From: Alisma plantago-aquatica
Lineage: Eukaryota; Streptophyta; Magnoliopsida; Alismatales; Alismataceae
Reading direction: 5' to 3'
Assembly (NCBI GenBank): GCA_963693085.1
Contig: OY856409.1
Span: 662,003,591-662,067,590, forward strand
Length of the DNA stretch: 64,000 bases
Part shown: positions 48,011 to 60,414 of the stretch, in pieces
How the letters are laid out: each line of letters opens with the position of its first letter
Position numbering within the stretch: position 1 is the first letter of the stretch
Translations under genes and position numbers: made by a program
The notes under the pieces: model-generated
What the model was told of the DNA's origin: nothing
What the model saw: the letters and a program-made list of their open reading frames with translations, nothing else
Database searches by the model: none

Positions 48011-48589
48011 ATTATACTAAACATCCTCTTTTGTTTATAAGTTGATCTATGATTCACTCAGATCTCTCCATATATCAATTAGGATGTGGTAGAAATATCC
48101 GTGCCACATCTCTGACTTCATTATGCTCTTTAGATTGTCTCAAAATGACTACTTGATCAGAGTAATAAGAAAGATAGCAATCTAAGAGTGTCATACTTAC
48201 CTTACCTTCAATAGATGAATACCTAGCCAGGGTATTCAAGAACTAAAATTAGGTAGTATGCATTTGTTTTATATTATGTTTCATACTTTTAACATCTCTT
48301 TAAATTTACTATTTAGTATCTCAGATTTTCTCTGGGTGTTTCTTTTACATCTCTTCCTTTTCTACATGAAGAGAGAAATTTCAAAACATATAAGAGAATA
48401 TTAATCTAAATATAGGTTCTCATCCTTCCTTATGTCCTCATAGGACTAATTAAAGGAAGATCAACAATAACTACCTTTCTTATAATTAGTAGGTAGAGAG
48501 AAGAAAAAAGGAAAGATAATTTAGAATGAAAAGTTTTATCTGACATGTTACCTTTACGGGTTATCTAATGTCTTGTCTGTCGAGGCACC

Positions 48590-49132
48590 TTATTATTTCT
48601 TCTTGGACACTTCCACCTCAGATGTCCTTGGAAAATACTTATTGACGAATTCTCGATGAAATTCCTCCCAACCAACCTCTTCATCATTCCTTTTTACTTC
48701 TTCTATGGCCCACCAATGTCCAGCACTACCCTTCAAAAGGTATACAACATGTTTGACTTTGTCAACATCTGGGATACTAAGGATCTTAAAAGCCTTTTCT
48801 AACTCAGTGAGCCATATATCGATATCTGATGGGTCAGATGTCCCGACATATTCTATGGATCCTACATGGCATAGTCATTCAAAAGTCTTACCAGATCCAT
48901 ATCCCTCATTAGGAACTGGTGCCCTAGGTGGTGGTGTTGTCATACGGTCTGCCATATGCATCATTGTGGTCATGAATTGCCCAAAAAGAGTATGAAAGTC
49001 TGGGTTTTCTATCATGACTTCATCAACATGGGGATTCTCAGGCACTGATTCCTCTCTTGCCTAATCCCTTGCACCTCCTACTGGTGCCACAACATTTCTC
49101 TCAGCAACGTGTCCCTCGTGTTCTCCGGACAT
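48590..49132 (-). pseudogene. Ty3/gypsy gag of element C (broken)
   Basis: Minus strand from ATG at 49130-49132. After a variable N-terminus come NPDFHTLFGQFMTTMMHMAD, IDIWLTELEKAFKIL, VVYLLKGSAGHWWAIEE and GWEEFHREFVNKYFPRT: the retrotransposon gag domain with its conserved W/EK.F, L.G.A..WW and F...YFP blocks. In-frame stops occur after GGARD and after GKTFE, and the frame ends in two stops after SKKK. The zinc knuckle is missing, the sequence stepping directly to protease-boundary DNA. It would package RNA if intact; this copy cannot. Confidence 0.88.
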
Positions 49133-49249
49133 CTTTGAGTTATATCCCATCTTCTGCATAAGCAGAAGTCACTATAAGATATACTGGGATACACTTAGAA
49201 CAAACTCGACAACTTAGTCCGATGTCTCTTTAGACTCAGCGAATCTTAA

Positions 49250-49261
49250 GCTCTGATACCA
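49250..49261 (-). other. Primer-binding site of element C (iMet tRNA)
   Basis: Plus strand GCTCTGATACCA, four bases from the LTR start at 49266; minus strand TGGTATCAGAGC. Confidence 0.93.
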
Positions 49262-50099
49262 AGCTTGTAACGACAGTCGCCAAACTGACAAACAAATCAT
49301 TACTAATTAAGTGGAATAAACATAAACAACGCATTAACAAAAATCACTAAAATTTAAAACCATTTTGCAAGGAGATCCTTGTACAAAAAAACTTTTACTG
49401 AAGGATCCAAAACTCATACATATCATGATTTACATTGTACAACATTGTTTCATCTCATCTCAAGGACAACATATAACAGTTGCTCTTATCAAAATACATA
49501 CTAGAGCAACATAAAACCCCGAGGCATTCAAGCCAAAATCTCATATTATTCATAAAACTAGTATGAACCAACTCCAAGGACCTTATAGTACAGAGATGAT
49601 ACATAGGACTTCTATCTACAAGATCTGACAGACAATACACTCAACCTGAGCTGTCACTACTGTCCCTGTTGCTGTTGTTTTTTCTCTGTAGTACAGTCTC
49701 AATCCCCCTCGTGCACGTCCATCTAAAAAAATGTGGATCCCACGGGGTGAGAAAATTGTCCCAGCGAGAGATATAACTCTCCGCCAACAATGTTATTATC
49801 ACAATTAAATAATATTAAACTAAGCAGAGGATAAGTAGTTTAGAATATTTTCATCTTTTAAAAGCATTGCAACTATCTATGATAGAGCAGTAAATTATCT
49901 ATTCACTTATAAGGAACATGAAGAACACTTATATCATTTACCGATCATACTATATCAACATGTCAAGCTTATCTTGTGATGCTCATTATCATGGTATGTC
50001 ATCCATGAATCATTCTCATTTCTATCTATTGGCCTCAACCAATCTGCTAACCAGATATTGAATTGTACCAGTCATGTGAGTATACATCATTATATTCTG

Positions 50100-50655
50100 T
50101 TCAAGCATTGGACTATGCCAATCCTGTGCAACCATTCCAGGCATTGGAATATGCCAATCCTTTAATAACAGCCAGACATTGGGTTATTACCAATCCCGTG
50201 ATTAAAATCCAGGCATTGGGTTATTACCAATCCTGTGATTAACAGCCAGACATTGGGTTATTACCAATCATGTGATTAATAGCCAGGCATTGGGTTATTA
50301 CCAATCTTGTGATTAATAGCCAGGCATTGGGTTATTACCAATCCTGTGATTAACAACTAGGCATTGAGTTATTACCAATCCTGTGATTAACATCCATGCA
50401 TTGGGTTATTACCAATCCTGTGATTAACAACCAGGCATTGGATTATTACCAATCCCGTGATTAACAGCCATGCATTGGGTTATTACCAATCCTGTGATTA
50501 ACAACCATGCATTGGGTTATTACCAATCTTGTGATTAACATCCAGACATTGGGTTATTACCAATCCTGTGATTAACAACCATGCATTGGTTTATTACCAA
50601 TCCTGTGATTAACAGCCAGACATTGGGTTATTACCAATCCTGTGATTAACAACTA
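50100..50655 (-). repeat. 37-bp tandem array, 15 units plus partial (C 5' LTR)
   Basis: Same unit as 42432-43030 but one unit fewer, and the order of unit variants differs, indicating turnover after insertion. Confidence 0.93.
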
Positions 50656-50814
50656 GACATTATACCTTGGCCAAGTCATCATACTTATTTACATCCTTAA
50701 TATAATACAAGTATTCCTCTTATCTCCTTTAAGCACATTCAAAACACTATATCCCTTATTTGGCTATAAGCATAAAACATATATGATTAAGATTTCATTA
50801 TTATTATTGTATCC

Positions 50815-50817
<3 letters not shown>

Positions 50818-50866
<49 letters not shown>
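50818..50866. repeat. (TTA)n microsatellite
   Basis: About 16 TTA units; the partner LTR has only about five at 43187-43204. Confidence 0.95.
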
Positions 50867-50868
<2 letters not shown>

Positions 50869-52509
50869 GTTACTAAGTTTCCATTTCCTAGTTTATTTGA
50901 ACATTATCATTTCTTACATGAGACTTTTATAAACATCTTGTTACCTCTCACTAGGAAACAACTATTCTCATGGCTCACAAAGCCCATTAAACATCTTGTC
51001 ATCTCTCACTAGGAAACAACTACTTACATGGATCACAAGGCCCATTAAACATCTTGTCACCTCTCACTAGGCAACAACTATTTACATGGCTCACAAGGCC
51101 CATTAAACATCTTGTCACCTCTCACTAGGCAACAACTATTAGGGTTAGGGTTTCCCTTTATAGCCGAATAGGGTTTCAAGTTCATATTACCAATCCAAAC
51201 CCTAATTAATTGCTCCACACATTTAGGGGCATATACTAATATCATAAGTATTCAATTATACTTATTTATTCTCATCTTTTATCATTAAATGATGGTCAAC
51301 ATAAGGTATGAGTTCCTTTCTCATCCTTACCAGAGTATGATTACATCATACTTTATTAACTTGGCTTAACCCTTTCTCAAGGTATATTAGCCTACACTTA
51401 TCAAAGTGCATTAAACTCATTACATATCAATGTAACAATCGACATGACACACTTCATGTGTTACTCATTCATACATATTGGATTTAAGGTGCATCAAGGT
51501 GTAACAACCTTAAAGTGTTGGATGTGATATTTATCATGTCTTGATGTATCACTTCCCTCATCACTTTTAACTTGCTTAAGTTCATCAGCTTATCTTGTAT
51601 TAGGATATTTCCTATCCTAATACTTTATGCATCAGCTCATCACATTTTGCATGTAATGTATTGGTCATAAGTCACTCATTTGCATTATTCAACCGTTATC
51701 AATGATATGGACTCATCTCGGATCAAATCGTTATTGATATAAGGTTATCTATTATTAACCACTTCAGGTGTTTCACCTAACAATTTATTAGTCACTATTC
51801 CATTATTAGGAATAGGGTTTCCCATCTTTATCAATTAGGGTTTACATAACATCACCCTATGCTGAGGTTCCACATGACATCACCCTATATTAGGGTTTCA
51901 CACGACATCACCCTAGATTAGGGTTTCACACATCATTATCTTAAATTAAGGTTCCTTATAAATTTTCCCAAATTAGGGTTTCATGTAACTTTACGTGAAA
52001 TTAGGGTTTCATGAAGCATCCTCTTAAATTAAGGTTTTTCATTATATTGGGATTTCTCATATCATCACCCTAGATTAGGGTTACACCATTACCCTAGATT
52101 AGGGTTTCACCTAGCATTGCCCTAAATTAGGGTGAGGGCTCATCAACCTTCTTGATTAGGGTTTCATGATCTCTTTATCAAGGATCATACCCTAATTACA
52201 TATTTTATTCATGTTGAAAGTGTTGAGGCTTAACCATTATATGAATATTATACATGTATGAATTCCTCTCTCTCTCATCCTCTCTAGGATGTTGATTACT
52301 TCAAGCTTGATTAGATTAGGTCAACCCTTCATTCAAGTACATACATTTAGGGTTAGCATAGTATATTGAGATATTGCTTCCATAAGCATCAAAGGTTAAC
52401 CCCTCTAAGGGTACTAATCACCCTAGTATCTTAAAGGTACAACCATTGTAATTATCTTTGATATACATCATTAACAATCATGGGGTTAATTGATCTTTCA
52501 TCACATTAG

Positions 52510-53310
52510 GTCTTCAAACGGTTTTGGTTGCATTGAACCTCCAAACGGTTTTGACCCCTCAACCTCCAAACGGTTTTAAGACCGTTTGCCCTCCAAACAG
52601 TTTTGAAACCGTTTGGGTACTCAACCCTTGAAAATGTATGATCACATATACATATTGAAACCGATTGGACCCATCAACATTAGAAATCGATTGGATAAAT
52701 CAACCTTGAAACTGATTGGACCTCCAAACGGTTTGGGACCGTTTGATCTCAAACGGTTTGAAGACCATTTGATTCCAAACGATTTCAAGACCGTTTGGAC
52801 TTAAATGGTCTCAATACCGTTTGGTCCAAACTACCTTGAAATCAAAAAGATCATCTAGGGTTTCCTTTAACCAATCAATTAGGGTGTGCTTCATTGAATC
52901 ATTCATCAATTGGACCATTGAGAGTAGATCAAAATGTAACCCTTAGATATCCATCCATCCATGACTCCACTTGACCTCAAATGGTCTTGAGACCATTTGA
53001 CCTCAAACGGTCTTGAGATCATTTGCCCTCAAACGGTCTTGAGACAATTTGGTCATTCCACCTTGAAAACGCTTGAATCAATTTAGAGTTTCTTCAATCA
53101 ATCGATTAGGGCGTGTAATCAATGGATCATCCATCACTGTAACCATTGTGATTAGATCAATTGGAACCATTGGATCTTCATCCATCCATACCAACAATTG
53201 ACCCCCAAACGGTCTTGAGACCGTTTGCCCTCAAACGGTCTTGAGACCGTTTGATCCCCAAACGATCTTGAGACCGTTTGGTCATCAAAATTGAAAACCG
53301 TTTACTCATA
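52510..53310 (-). repeat. AAACGGT palindrome array (C 5' LTR)
   Basis: Collinear with 44855-45600. Intact palindromes at 53206-53227 and 53232-53253; individual units have decayed independently in the two LTRs. Confidence 0.9.
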
Positions 53311-53807
53311 ATATTTATTGAGGTGTGTGCTAAGATGACATCATCATCTTCAAGTTTCAAACCTTCAAAAATTACTGTGATTCTTATGGTGTTTTCATCA
53401 ACTAATCAAAAGGAATTTCGGGAAAGAAAAAAGATTCAACATTTGATGAAGAAATGAAATCAATAATAACATTTAAGGGTTCAAGTTATATAACCCACCT
53501 TCAAAGTTGAATACAAGCTTCAATATTCACGTCTTTAATGGTGAATGAAGCTTTCTCAACTTCCCAAGGCCCCTCCTCAATTCTTTGAGTGAAAAGAATG
53601 GCTAAAGTTGAAGATTGAATGGAGAAAAGAAGAAAATAAGCATTGAATTTCGATTTCCACCATGAAATCAAGGTTGAAGATGATTAAGGAGCTCACATAT
53701 AGGTTGGGGTACGTCCTCATGTTTCTCCTAAGCTCCCTTGTGCTCGGCCAAAGCAAGGAAAGAAAGAAGAGTCAAAAAAGCCTTTCATGTGGGTGAAAGA
53801 ATGAGAT

Positions 53808-53817
53808 GTATATAAGG
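53808..53817 (-). promoter_or_regulatory. Candidate TATA box of C 5' LTR
   Basis: Minus strand CCTTATATAC, about 880 bp into the LTR and conserved at 46119-46128. The best promoter candidate in this LTR. Confidence 0.4.
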
Positions 53818-54697
53818 GAAATTCAAGAGAGAGAAAGTGTTATAAAAATCCTTCAATTCCCTAAATTGGTGCCACTTATCCCCACCACTTCCTTGCATAT
53901 GAATCCATCATCCTCCCCTTTGAAATCCACTTCTTTATCCATGAATTAAAAGAAAACAATTAAGCACCTTAATCAATATAATAATAATATCCAAAAAATA
54001 GTGGATATTACTTTTTCTTTAACTAATGTGAGTGGGCTCTCCACTCACTTTAGATATTTCCATGCCATTGCAAGGAACAAGGACATCCATACTTATATAA
54101 ATTCAACTATCACATTTTTGTTTGAAGGGCACTTCCATTAATATATTTATTTTTGCATTAAATTGAATTAGGGTTTCAATTATGCTTAAATCTAGATTAT
54201 TTTAATATCAAGATTCTCTCCCTCAAAAAGATTCAAATGAGACACCCCTCTAATTTTCTTGTCTCTATTTGATACCAAGAAACATTAAGGACTATATAGA
54301 AGTGGTATTTTGCATATTGAACCCTAGGTTTTGGGTAAATTGCATATTACACCAAAACTAGGTTTTAATGCACAAACATTGCTTAATAAGCTCTTTCTGG
54401 GTGCTCAGGCTTGTGGAAGCCATACCTCAACACCATTCTCATTCTTATGATGCTTCAAAACTTGAGGAACATTTTGTCATGTAACATTTGCATGTTAACC
54501 CTTCAACTTGGGTAATATGCACTTTAGTCCAAAACGGGCAAAACATTGTTTTCAACATTATTGAAAAAGGACTAAAATTGAAACATAAGTCCCTCTTGAG
54601 CCTTAATTACTTTTCAAAGGATAAAGAAAAGAATCTAAATGACTTAATTAAGCAAAACTTCTAGGGTTAAGGCATAACCCAGGTCAGGGATGTTACA

Positions 54698-54702
54698 AGT
54701 CT
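54698..54702. repeat. Target-site duplication AGTCT, right copy (element C)
   Basis: Exact match to 41593-41597. Confidence 0.93.
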
Positions 54703-54882
54703 AGACTTCCGTCTATCTAGATCCTAGTTGTGTATGATGATGTAACCCTAAAAGGGAGATTTTGATGTATTTTTTACACTCTTTTACAAAATTGAATATA
54801 GTCAGAAATTTTTTTATTCCGCTACTTTCCAATGTGTTTTTTTTACCATATTATAATAAGGAGGTGGTCTTGCTTCTTTACA
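54703..54882 (+). repeat. B LTR3, right segment
   Basis: Last 180 bp of LTR3, ending TTCTTTACA before the PBS of int3. Collinear with 32604-32783. Confidence 0.88.
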
Positions 54883-56039
54883 ACATGGTATCAGTGCCCA
54901 TGGTAGTCGGAAATCCGGCTATTTCAGTTGTCTCCCTAATTAGAACCCTAGACTTGCATAATTTCCTTTAAGTGACATGCTTGCCCTATATTTGATCTAT
55001 GATGATGATAGGTTGATATAGGACCCTATAGTTTCACCTTAGAGTCTTGATGAATAAAACTCTAATATGCTCATAATTAAAAATATGCATAACTTAATGT
55101 TGTTTAGGTTTGCCTTTAGGAAACTATTAGGGCATGAAGTTGAAGCAAAGGTGTCTAGAAAGGATTAGGGTTTCGGGGTCTGGAAATATTTTCCTCCATG
55201 CCACTAGCTTGATTTATGAGGACTCCCATGCCCATATGATATCGTCCTGGCCTGAGCTAATACGAATTTCCCAAAATAGTTTTCTTTTAGGCAATAGTGA
55301 CCTTAGATTCTATGATGTATATCTTTAGAAACCCTAAGTTGATTTGTTTGAGGATAGATACCAAGATAGTTTCCTTATGTCCCTTAGGACCACATCCTTG
55401 GATAAGTTTATCCCTAGAACCTAGACCTTAGAGTTTGGGTGTTTGGGAAGATATCAGAGTGCGTAGTGGAAGCATGATGGATCTTGAGTATGGTTTAGTT
55501 AGACTCATCCTTTAACCCTAATGTAGTTTGTCTTGATGGGTCAAACCCTTTAAGGGGTGGAGTATGGTTAGTTGATGATGTTTGCGTGGTTAGATTTTGT
55601 GGATGAAATCCTCTTTAGGGGGGTGGAACCCTATAACATCTTCAAGTTTATCTAATCAATCTTTAGAAACCCTAACCCCATATATAGGAGATCAGTATGC
55701 TTGGATCTTTGGTCGTGACCAAATATAGTTATAACCTAACATTATTGTTTACATATTAATGAACATGTAATGGTCATCTAAGGAATAACTCATATGCTTG
55801 AACCCTAATAAATATCCAATGCACAAAATAAGGATATCAATGCTAATTGTCAATATGTAAGAGGTTGATCATGTCATAAACCTATAAACCCTAATGATAT
55901 GATGATAATGATAATTGTAACTTAATGCATGCTAAGGACGAATAAGTGAAATAAAATGGTATGTTGACCTTAATGCCTTTCATGATACATTAATGATGTT
56001 AAGTGCCATAATCAGTTAACCTACATTGATACACATAAA

Positions 56040-56087
<48 letters not shown>

Positions 56088-56908
56088 ACCTAATCACATA
56101 TTGATCAAATCATGTATATGAATTACATGTTACCTTACTATCTAATACACACATGATTAGTCACCTAATGCGAATCAATTCATTGATATGTAATATGTCT
56201 CACCTTGATCATTAAAATACATGTAATGGTTTCAATGTGAATATGAAGTGTTTGGATTCACATAAATGTGAAAAATGAATAATATAAATGAATAATGATT
56301 AACTGTGACATTAATGTGAGCAATAAAGATAATGTGACGATGAGATCATGTTTAATATAAATATATGTAATTGATGTGACATAATTTGGATTAATTGTAG
56401 ATGTAATAACAAATTGAATAAAATGTCCTATCACATGCAAGATAATTTGTTATAATTAATAAAATGACCATATGAGGATAATGAAGTGTAAATCCAAATT
56501 AATAATGATAAAATATATTGAGATAATTGATTAACCTCTATTTGTGCATAATAATGAAATATAACCCTTTTGGCAATAAGGTGAATATAACATGACATAA
56601 TTAATATAATGTTGATAATGTGATATCATAAAGAGTATAATGTTAATGAGCCAAAATGTAAATAATGTTAAATCTCCTAAAAAGAATATCTTAATAATGA
56701 AACCCTAGGTGGTCCTTGAGAACCTGACCTAGGAGAAGTTGCTTGTGAAGTTTCTGAACTCTCAAGTTAAGTAGTTGATGTATAAGTTTTGGTGGAAGTT
56801 TTATGGTTGGAGGAACAACCTGATGTTTAGTGATGAGAGGTTGCACACTCACTCTTCCCTAATTGCTAGTGATTTCGGGAACGAAATCCTCTTTAAGGGG
56901 TGGAGTGC
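54883..56908 (+). other. Internal domain int3 of array B (non-coding)
   Basis: Same layout as int1: degenerate PBS 54886-54897, conserved segment 55134-55328, internal PPT-like blocks about 55552-55625, TA microsatellite 56041-56084, terminal PPT about 56895-56905. It carries its own set of substitutions relative to int1 and int2. Confidence 0.82.
56041..56084. repeat. (TA)n microsatellite in B int3
   Basis: Same location as 33944-33988 of int1; lost in int2 through its truncation. Confidence 0.95.
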
Positions 56909-57385
56909 TGTAGCATACCGAATTCTGGACTTTTTACGTTTTTGGTCCTCTTTTCCATCTTTTCCTTTCATTTATATCCTCTTTGACCTTTCTGTTTAAT
57001 TTGTGGAGAATATGATGGTTTAATGAATATTTGTTCACCTTTTATTCCAATATTTGGGTTTTATGCACAAATACTTCAGTGAAAGCTTAATAATGGGTTT
57101 AATATGTAAAATGTCCAATTAAGTGATAAAAGAATAAATAAATTCGTCCTAGAAGTTTCTAGTTTTTTTTATAATATGAAAAAGAAAATAAATCCCAAAA
57201 AATATATAAAGGAGATGATAAATGTAATAATTGGAGATAATATGGAATATATTGGATAAAAGAGGATAATGAGGAATATGTTGTTTAAAAAAAAATCATA
57301 AATAGAAAGCCACGAGATAATTTGATAACAAAATTCATTTTCTTGACTTAAAAGATACTTAATGGCCAAGTATCATCTAATTTGG

Positions 57386-57419
<34 letters not shown>

Positions 57420-60409
57420 CCTTTATTACAAGATAATGGGGAATAAGCCAATAAGGTGAAATAAAATATCTAATATCCTCAAATTGGAAAAATAACTCCA
57501 AATTCGTAATCTATATATCAAAATTAGTCTATGTGTGAATTTGTATTTAATTTGGCCAATGTTTAATATTTTATTTTATTTAGGAGAGAGAAAATGACTT
57601 AAAGACCAAAAATATTAAATATATGTTGAAAAAAATTAATTAATGCCAAAATCGTGTTCCACACATTTATTATTGCTTATAGGACAAGTTTTACATTTTT
57701 AGAAAGTTTCTAGATACCTCTAATAAATTAAAAGGATAAATAAGTGGTAAAATGTAAATGAATTAAATAAAATAATAAAAGTCTTTAAAAAATGATGCCA
57801 AATTCGTGTTCTACATGTTAAAATAGACCTTTGGATGAATTTTGAATCAATTTGAAAAATATTTGTTGAGAAGATAAATTTAGGAGAGAGAAAGTATGCA
57901 AAACTTTCAACTCATTATTTAAAATAACAAGAAACTTCAACAAATGGAAATAATGACAAATTTGTATCCAACATACTTAATAAGACTTATGGGTGAAGTT
58001 ATATTATTTTTGGATAATCCTAGAGTCATTAATGCATGAGGAAAGAGAAAATATGATTTGAATTATTTAACCTATTAAAATTCCCCAAAAGGCAAAACTA
58101 ATTCTATATTTGGATTCTACACGTCAAAATCAGTCAGGATGTCAATTTTGGTTAATTTTAGAGGTCGTTTGCACCCTCAAATAGGAAAAGAGAAAAAGTT
58201 AAATGATTAAATAAGAACTTTACTCATATTCGTATTTGGCAACTATATAAATGTCACGCAGATGGACCGTTGGATCTTAATCCACCGGCTCGCGGATCAT
58301 CTCCTACCTTGAGTAGGAGACACGTGGGTGAACTGTACGACCACATAGTCTTGATATTCAAATCCAAATTTCTCACTCCTCGGTTGATGGTTTCACACGA
58401 TTCTTTCGCCTATGAGTTGCATTTATGATTCCACATCTAAAGAGACCCTACTCGTTTAGTTTCGTAAAGAATTGAGGAAACACCCCATTGCTTGCTTCCC
58501 AAGCTTTTCGACCACCAACCTCCTCGCCACATCCCTTCCCCTCACCTATATATAACCCCACCATTAGCTTCACCCTCACTTTTTAAGCCCAATGAACCTC
58601 TTGATTTCTCATTTCATTGATGTTGCGACCCCCAATGAGCTACCGGTGCTCCCTGGATTGCGGCACCCTTATATCCTTTGTCTCTTCATCTCCGCTAAAA
58701 TCAAAGGTACCCCTGAATTCATATTTCCTAGAGCTTTCTTTTGCATACCTTTGCACCGAGTTTTGTGTTGATTTGTGATTTTGCTCAAAAGTCCAAGCAA
58801 GCAACAGCTTGCTATCACCTACCATGGCCTCGTGTGAGTGGGGAAGAAGCCCTCGTGTGTTTTTATGATTTTACCCCCTTCTCTAGCTCGGTTTCATGAT
58901 GTGTCAATTTCTGATTGGTCCAACTTCTAAAAATCATATCTTTTGACTCGCTTGTCTAAAAATAAATCTAAAATATGATCTAAATTCAAAAAAATCCCCT
59001 TTATCCACTAAAAATATTTTGAAGCCTGGTTTTGAGTTTTTTGAGTAGGTATTTTTGTGGATAATTTAATTAACTAAAAATCACCAAAAATGCATCTAAA
59101 AGTCTATGTCTTTAAAATACATAATATTATATATCATTTTGATCAGAAAACCCTAACTAAGACAATGATGATGTTTTTGAGACCTAAATCGGTGGTTTGT
59201 AGAAAAAGTTGGTAACTTTAGGATTTTTAAGCCTTTAATGAATATACATATATCTAATACATAAATATGATGATCATCTTAGGGAAAGTGGATCTGATCT
59301 CGTGTAAAAGTTATGAAAAGTGATTCTAGGATTCTAAAGAATAAGGTATGTGCTTAATACACTTCAGTTGGGAATTATTTGTTCCTTAACCTATGCTTTC
59401 TATAATGAGGCTTATTTGCACCTTGTATTCTTTTCTTTTGAATATATTGCTATACTTGCCTCATAATCATTTTGGAATATTATTCTTGGGTCTTGGTACC
59501 CCTTTGCCATGTTCTATTTGGATGATGCTATTACTTGCCATTGTTTCTAGCATGTTGATTTTATTAGACTAATTAACTAGTGTAATGGTACTTATATGTA
59601 CAACCACCCATAGTTGGGGAATGTGTTATTTCTCCCCTGGGGAACGTGTTACTCTCCCCCACACACACAATATGTGTGTAGGTGACTGGGAATGTCTTAT
59701 TCTCCCCTCACCCTTTGGTTGAAGGTCCAATAGGTGCCTCAACCCTACTTAGTTAAGGTAGTCAATATTAATCATGCATGCAATCCTTTTTGTGATATGT
59801 TGTTTATGGCAAGCATCTATTGAAAGCTTCTTTTATATATATACATCCTCATTCTCTTGATTGTCTTCATCTTATGATAAACCCTAGCCTATTTTACATG
59901 TTTTGCTCATCTTGTTACATTAGAATAGCTTTTTGACACATACTTTTATTTTCCTTCCCTCTTGCTGGGTGCTTTATCAACCACCCAGATGTGGAGCAAG
60001 GTGATGGATATGGCATGAAGATCTTAGCGTTGACATGGACTAGATGATGGATATGTTGCTTGGAGACAAAAGTGGAGTAGTCTAGACTTCCCTCTATCTA
60101 GATCCTAGTTGTGTATGATGATGTAACCCTAAAAGGGAGATTTTGATGTATTTTGTACACTCTTTTATGAAATTGAATATAGTTAGAATTTTTTTTATTC
60201 CACTGCTTTTCAATGTGTTTTGTTTACCATATTCTAGTAAGGAGGTGATCCTAGTTGTGTATGATGATGTAACCCTAAAAGGGAGATTTTGATGTATTTT
60301 GTACACTCTTTTATGAAATTGAATATAGTCAGAATTTTTTTTATTCCACTGCTTTCCAATGTGTTTTGTTTACCATATTCTAGTAAGGAGATGATCTCAC
60401 CTCTTTAAA
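56909..60409 (+). repeat. B LTR4
   Basis: Starts TGTAGCATACC (one change from the family TGTAACATACC), ends CTCTTTAAA (family CTCTTTACA) directly before TSD ATAGC. Longer than the other LTRs because of a 146-bp duplication near its end. TATA at 58547-58555. Confidence 0.9.
60101..60392. repeat. 146-bp tandem duplication in B LTR4
   Basis: Copies 60101-60246 and 60247-60392, both starting GATC, with GATC again at 60393. They differ at a few positions. The GATC near both ends of the ancestral segment suggests a microhomology-mediated duplication. Confidence 0.92.
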
Positions 60410-60414
60410 ATAGC
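60410..60414. repeat. Target-site duplication ATAGC, right copy (array B)
   Basis: Exact match to 29384-29388. Confidence 0.88.

Larger units (their letters stand above)
47012..49265 (-). other. Internal domain of element C
   Basis: Contains, on the minus strand, PBS (49250-49261), gag remnant (about 49132-48590), an abrupt step to sequence resembling the E gag-protease boundary near 48560-48490, a stretch related to LTR A (47905-48010), and a pol-linker remnant (47728-47895). The PPT is degenerate (TTAGGGGTTT near 47020). The rest (47020-47700, 48020-48480) shows nothing recognisable. Confidence 0.8.
41598..54697 (-). mobile_element. Complete LTR retrotransposon C with 5.4-kb LTRs
   Basis: 13.1 kb; LTRs 41598-47011 and 49266-54697, internal region only 2254 bp, TSD AGTCT. 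Minus orientation from the PBS at 49250-49261. It carries a broken gag and a small pol-linker remnant but no RT or integrase, so it depends on another element's proteins. gag and linker resemble element E. LTRs are unusually long and dominated by tandem arrays. It is the youngest insertion in the nest. Confidence 0.93.
49266..54697 (-). repeat. 5' LTR of element C
   Basis: Partner of 41598-47011, same module order: 37-bp array with 15 units plus partial (50100-50655), an expanded TTA microsatellite (50818-50866), 58-bp array (50930-51145), TTAGGGTTT stretch (51830-52140), palindrome array (52510-53310), TATA-like box 53808-53817. Array copy numbers differ slightly from the other LTR. Confidence 0.93.
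29389..60409 (+). mobile_element. Tandem LTR-retrotransposon array B (four LTRs, three internal domains)
   Basis: Plus-oriented order: LTR1 29389-32783, int1 32784-34812, LTR2 34813-38175, int2 38176-39323 (truncated), LTR3 39324-41597 plus 54703-54882 (5'-truncated and split by element C), int3 54883-56908, LTR4 56909-60409. Each internal domain starts with an iMet PBS; int1 and int3 end with the PPT. Outer flanks share TSD ATAGC, so the whole array occupies one insertion site in LTR D. No gag or pol is seen in any internal domain, so the family is probably non-autonomous. Confidence 0.88.

Noticed and set aside
48705..48995. 96-codon plus-strand open frame in element C
   Set aside because: It is the antisense shadow of the gag domain, which is clearly readable on the minus strand.
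29389..60409. Several independent insertions of B elements side by side
   Set aside because: Only the outermost ends have a matching TSD, and neighbouring units share LTRs with PBS directly following; one site with later recombination is simpler. A fusion of two elements at 39321 is not fully excluded.
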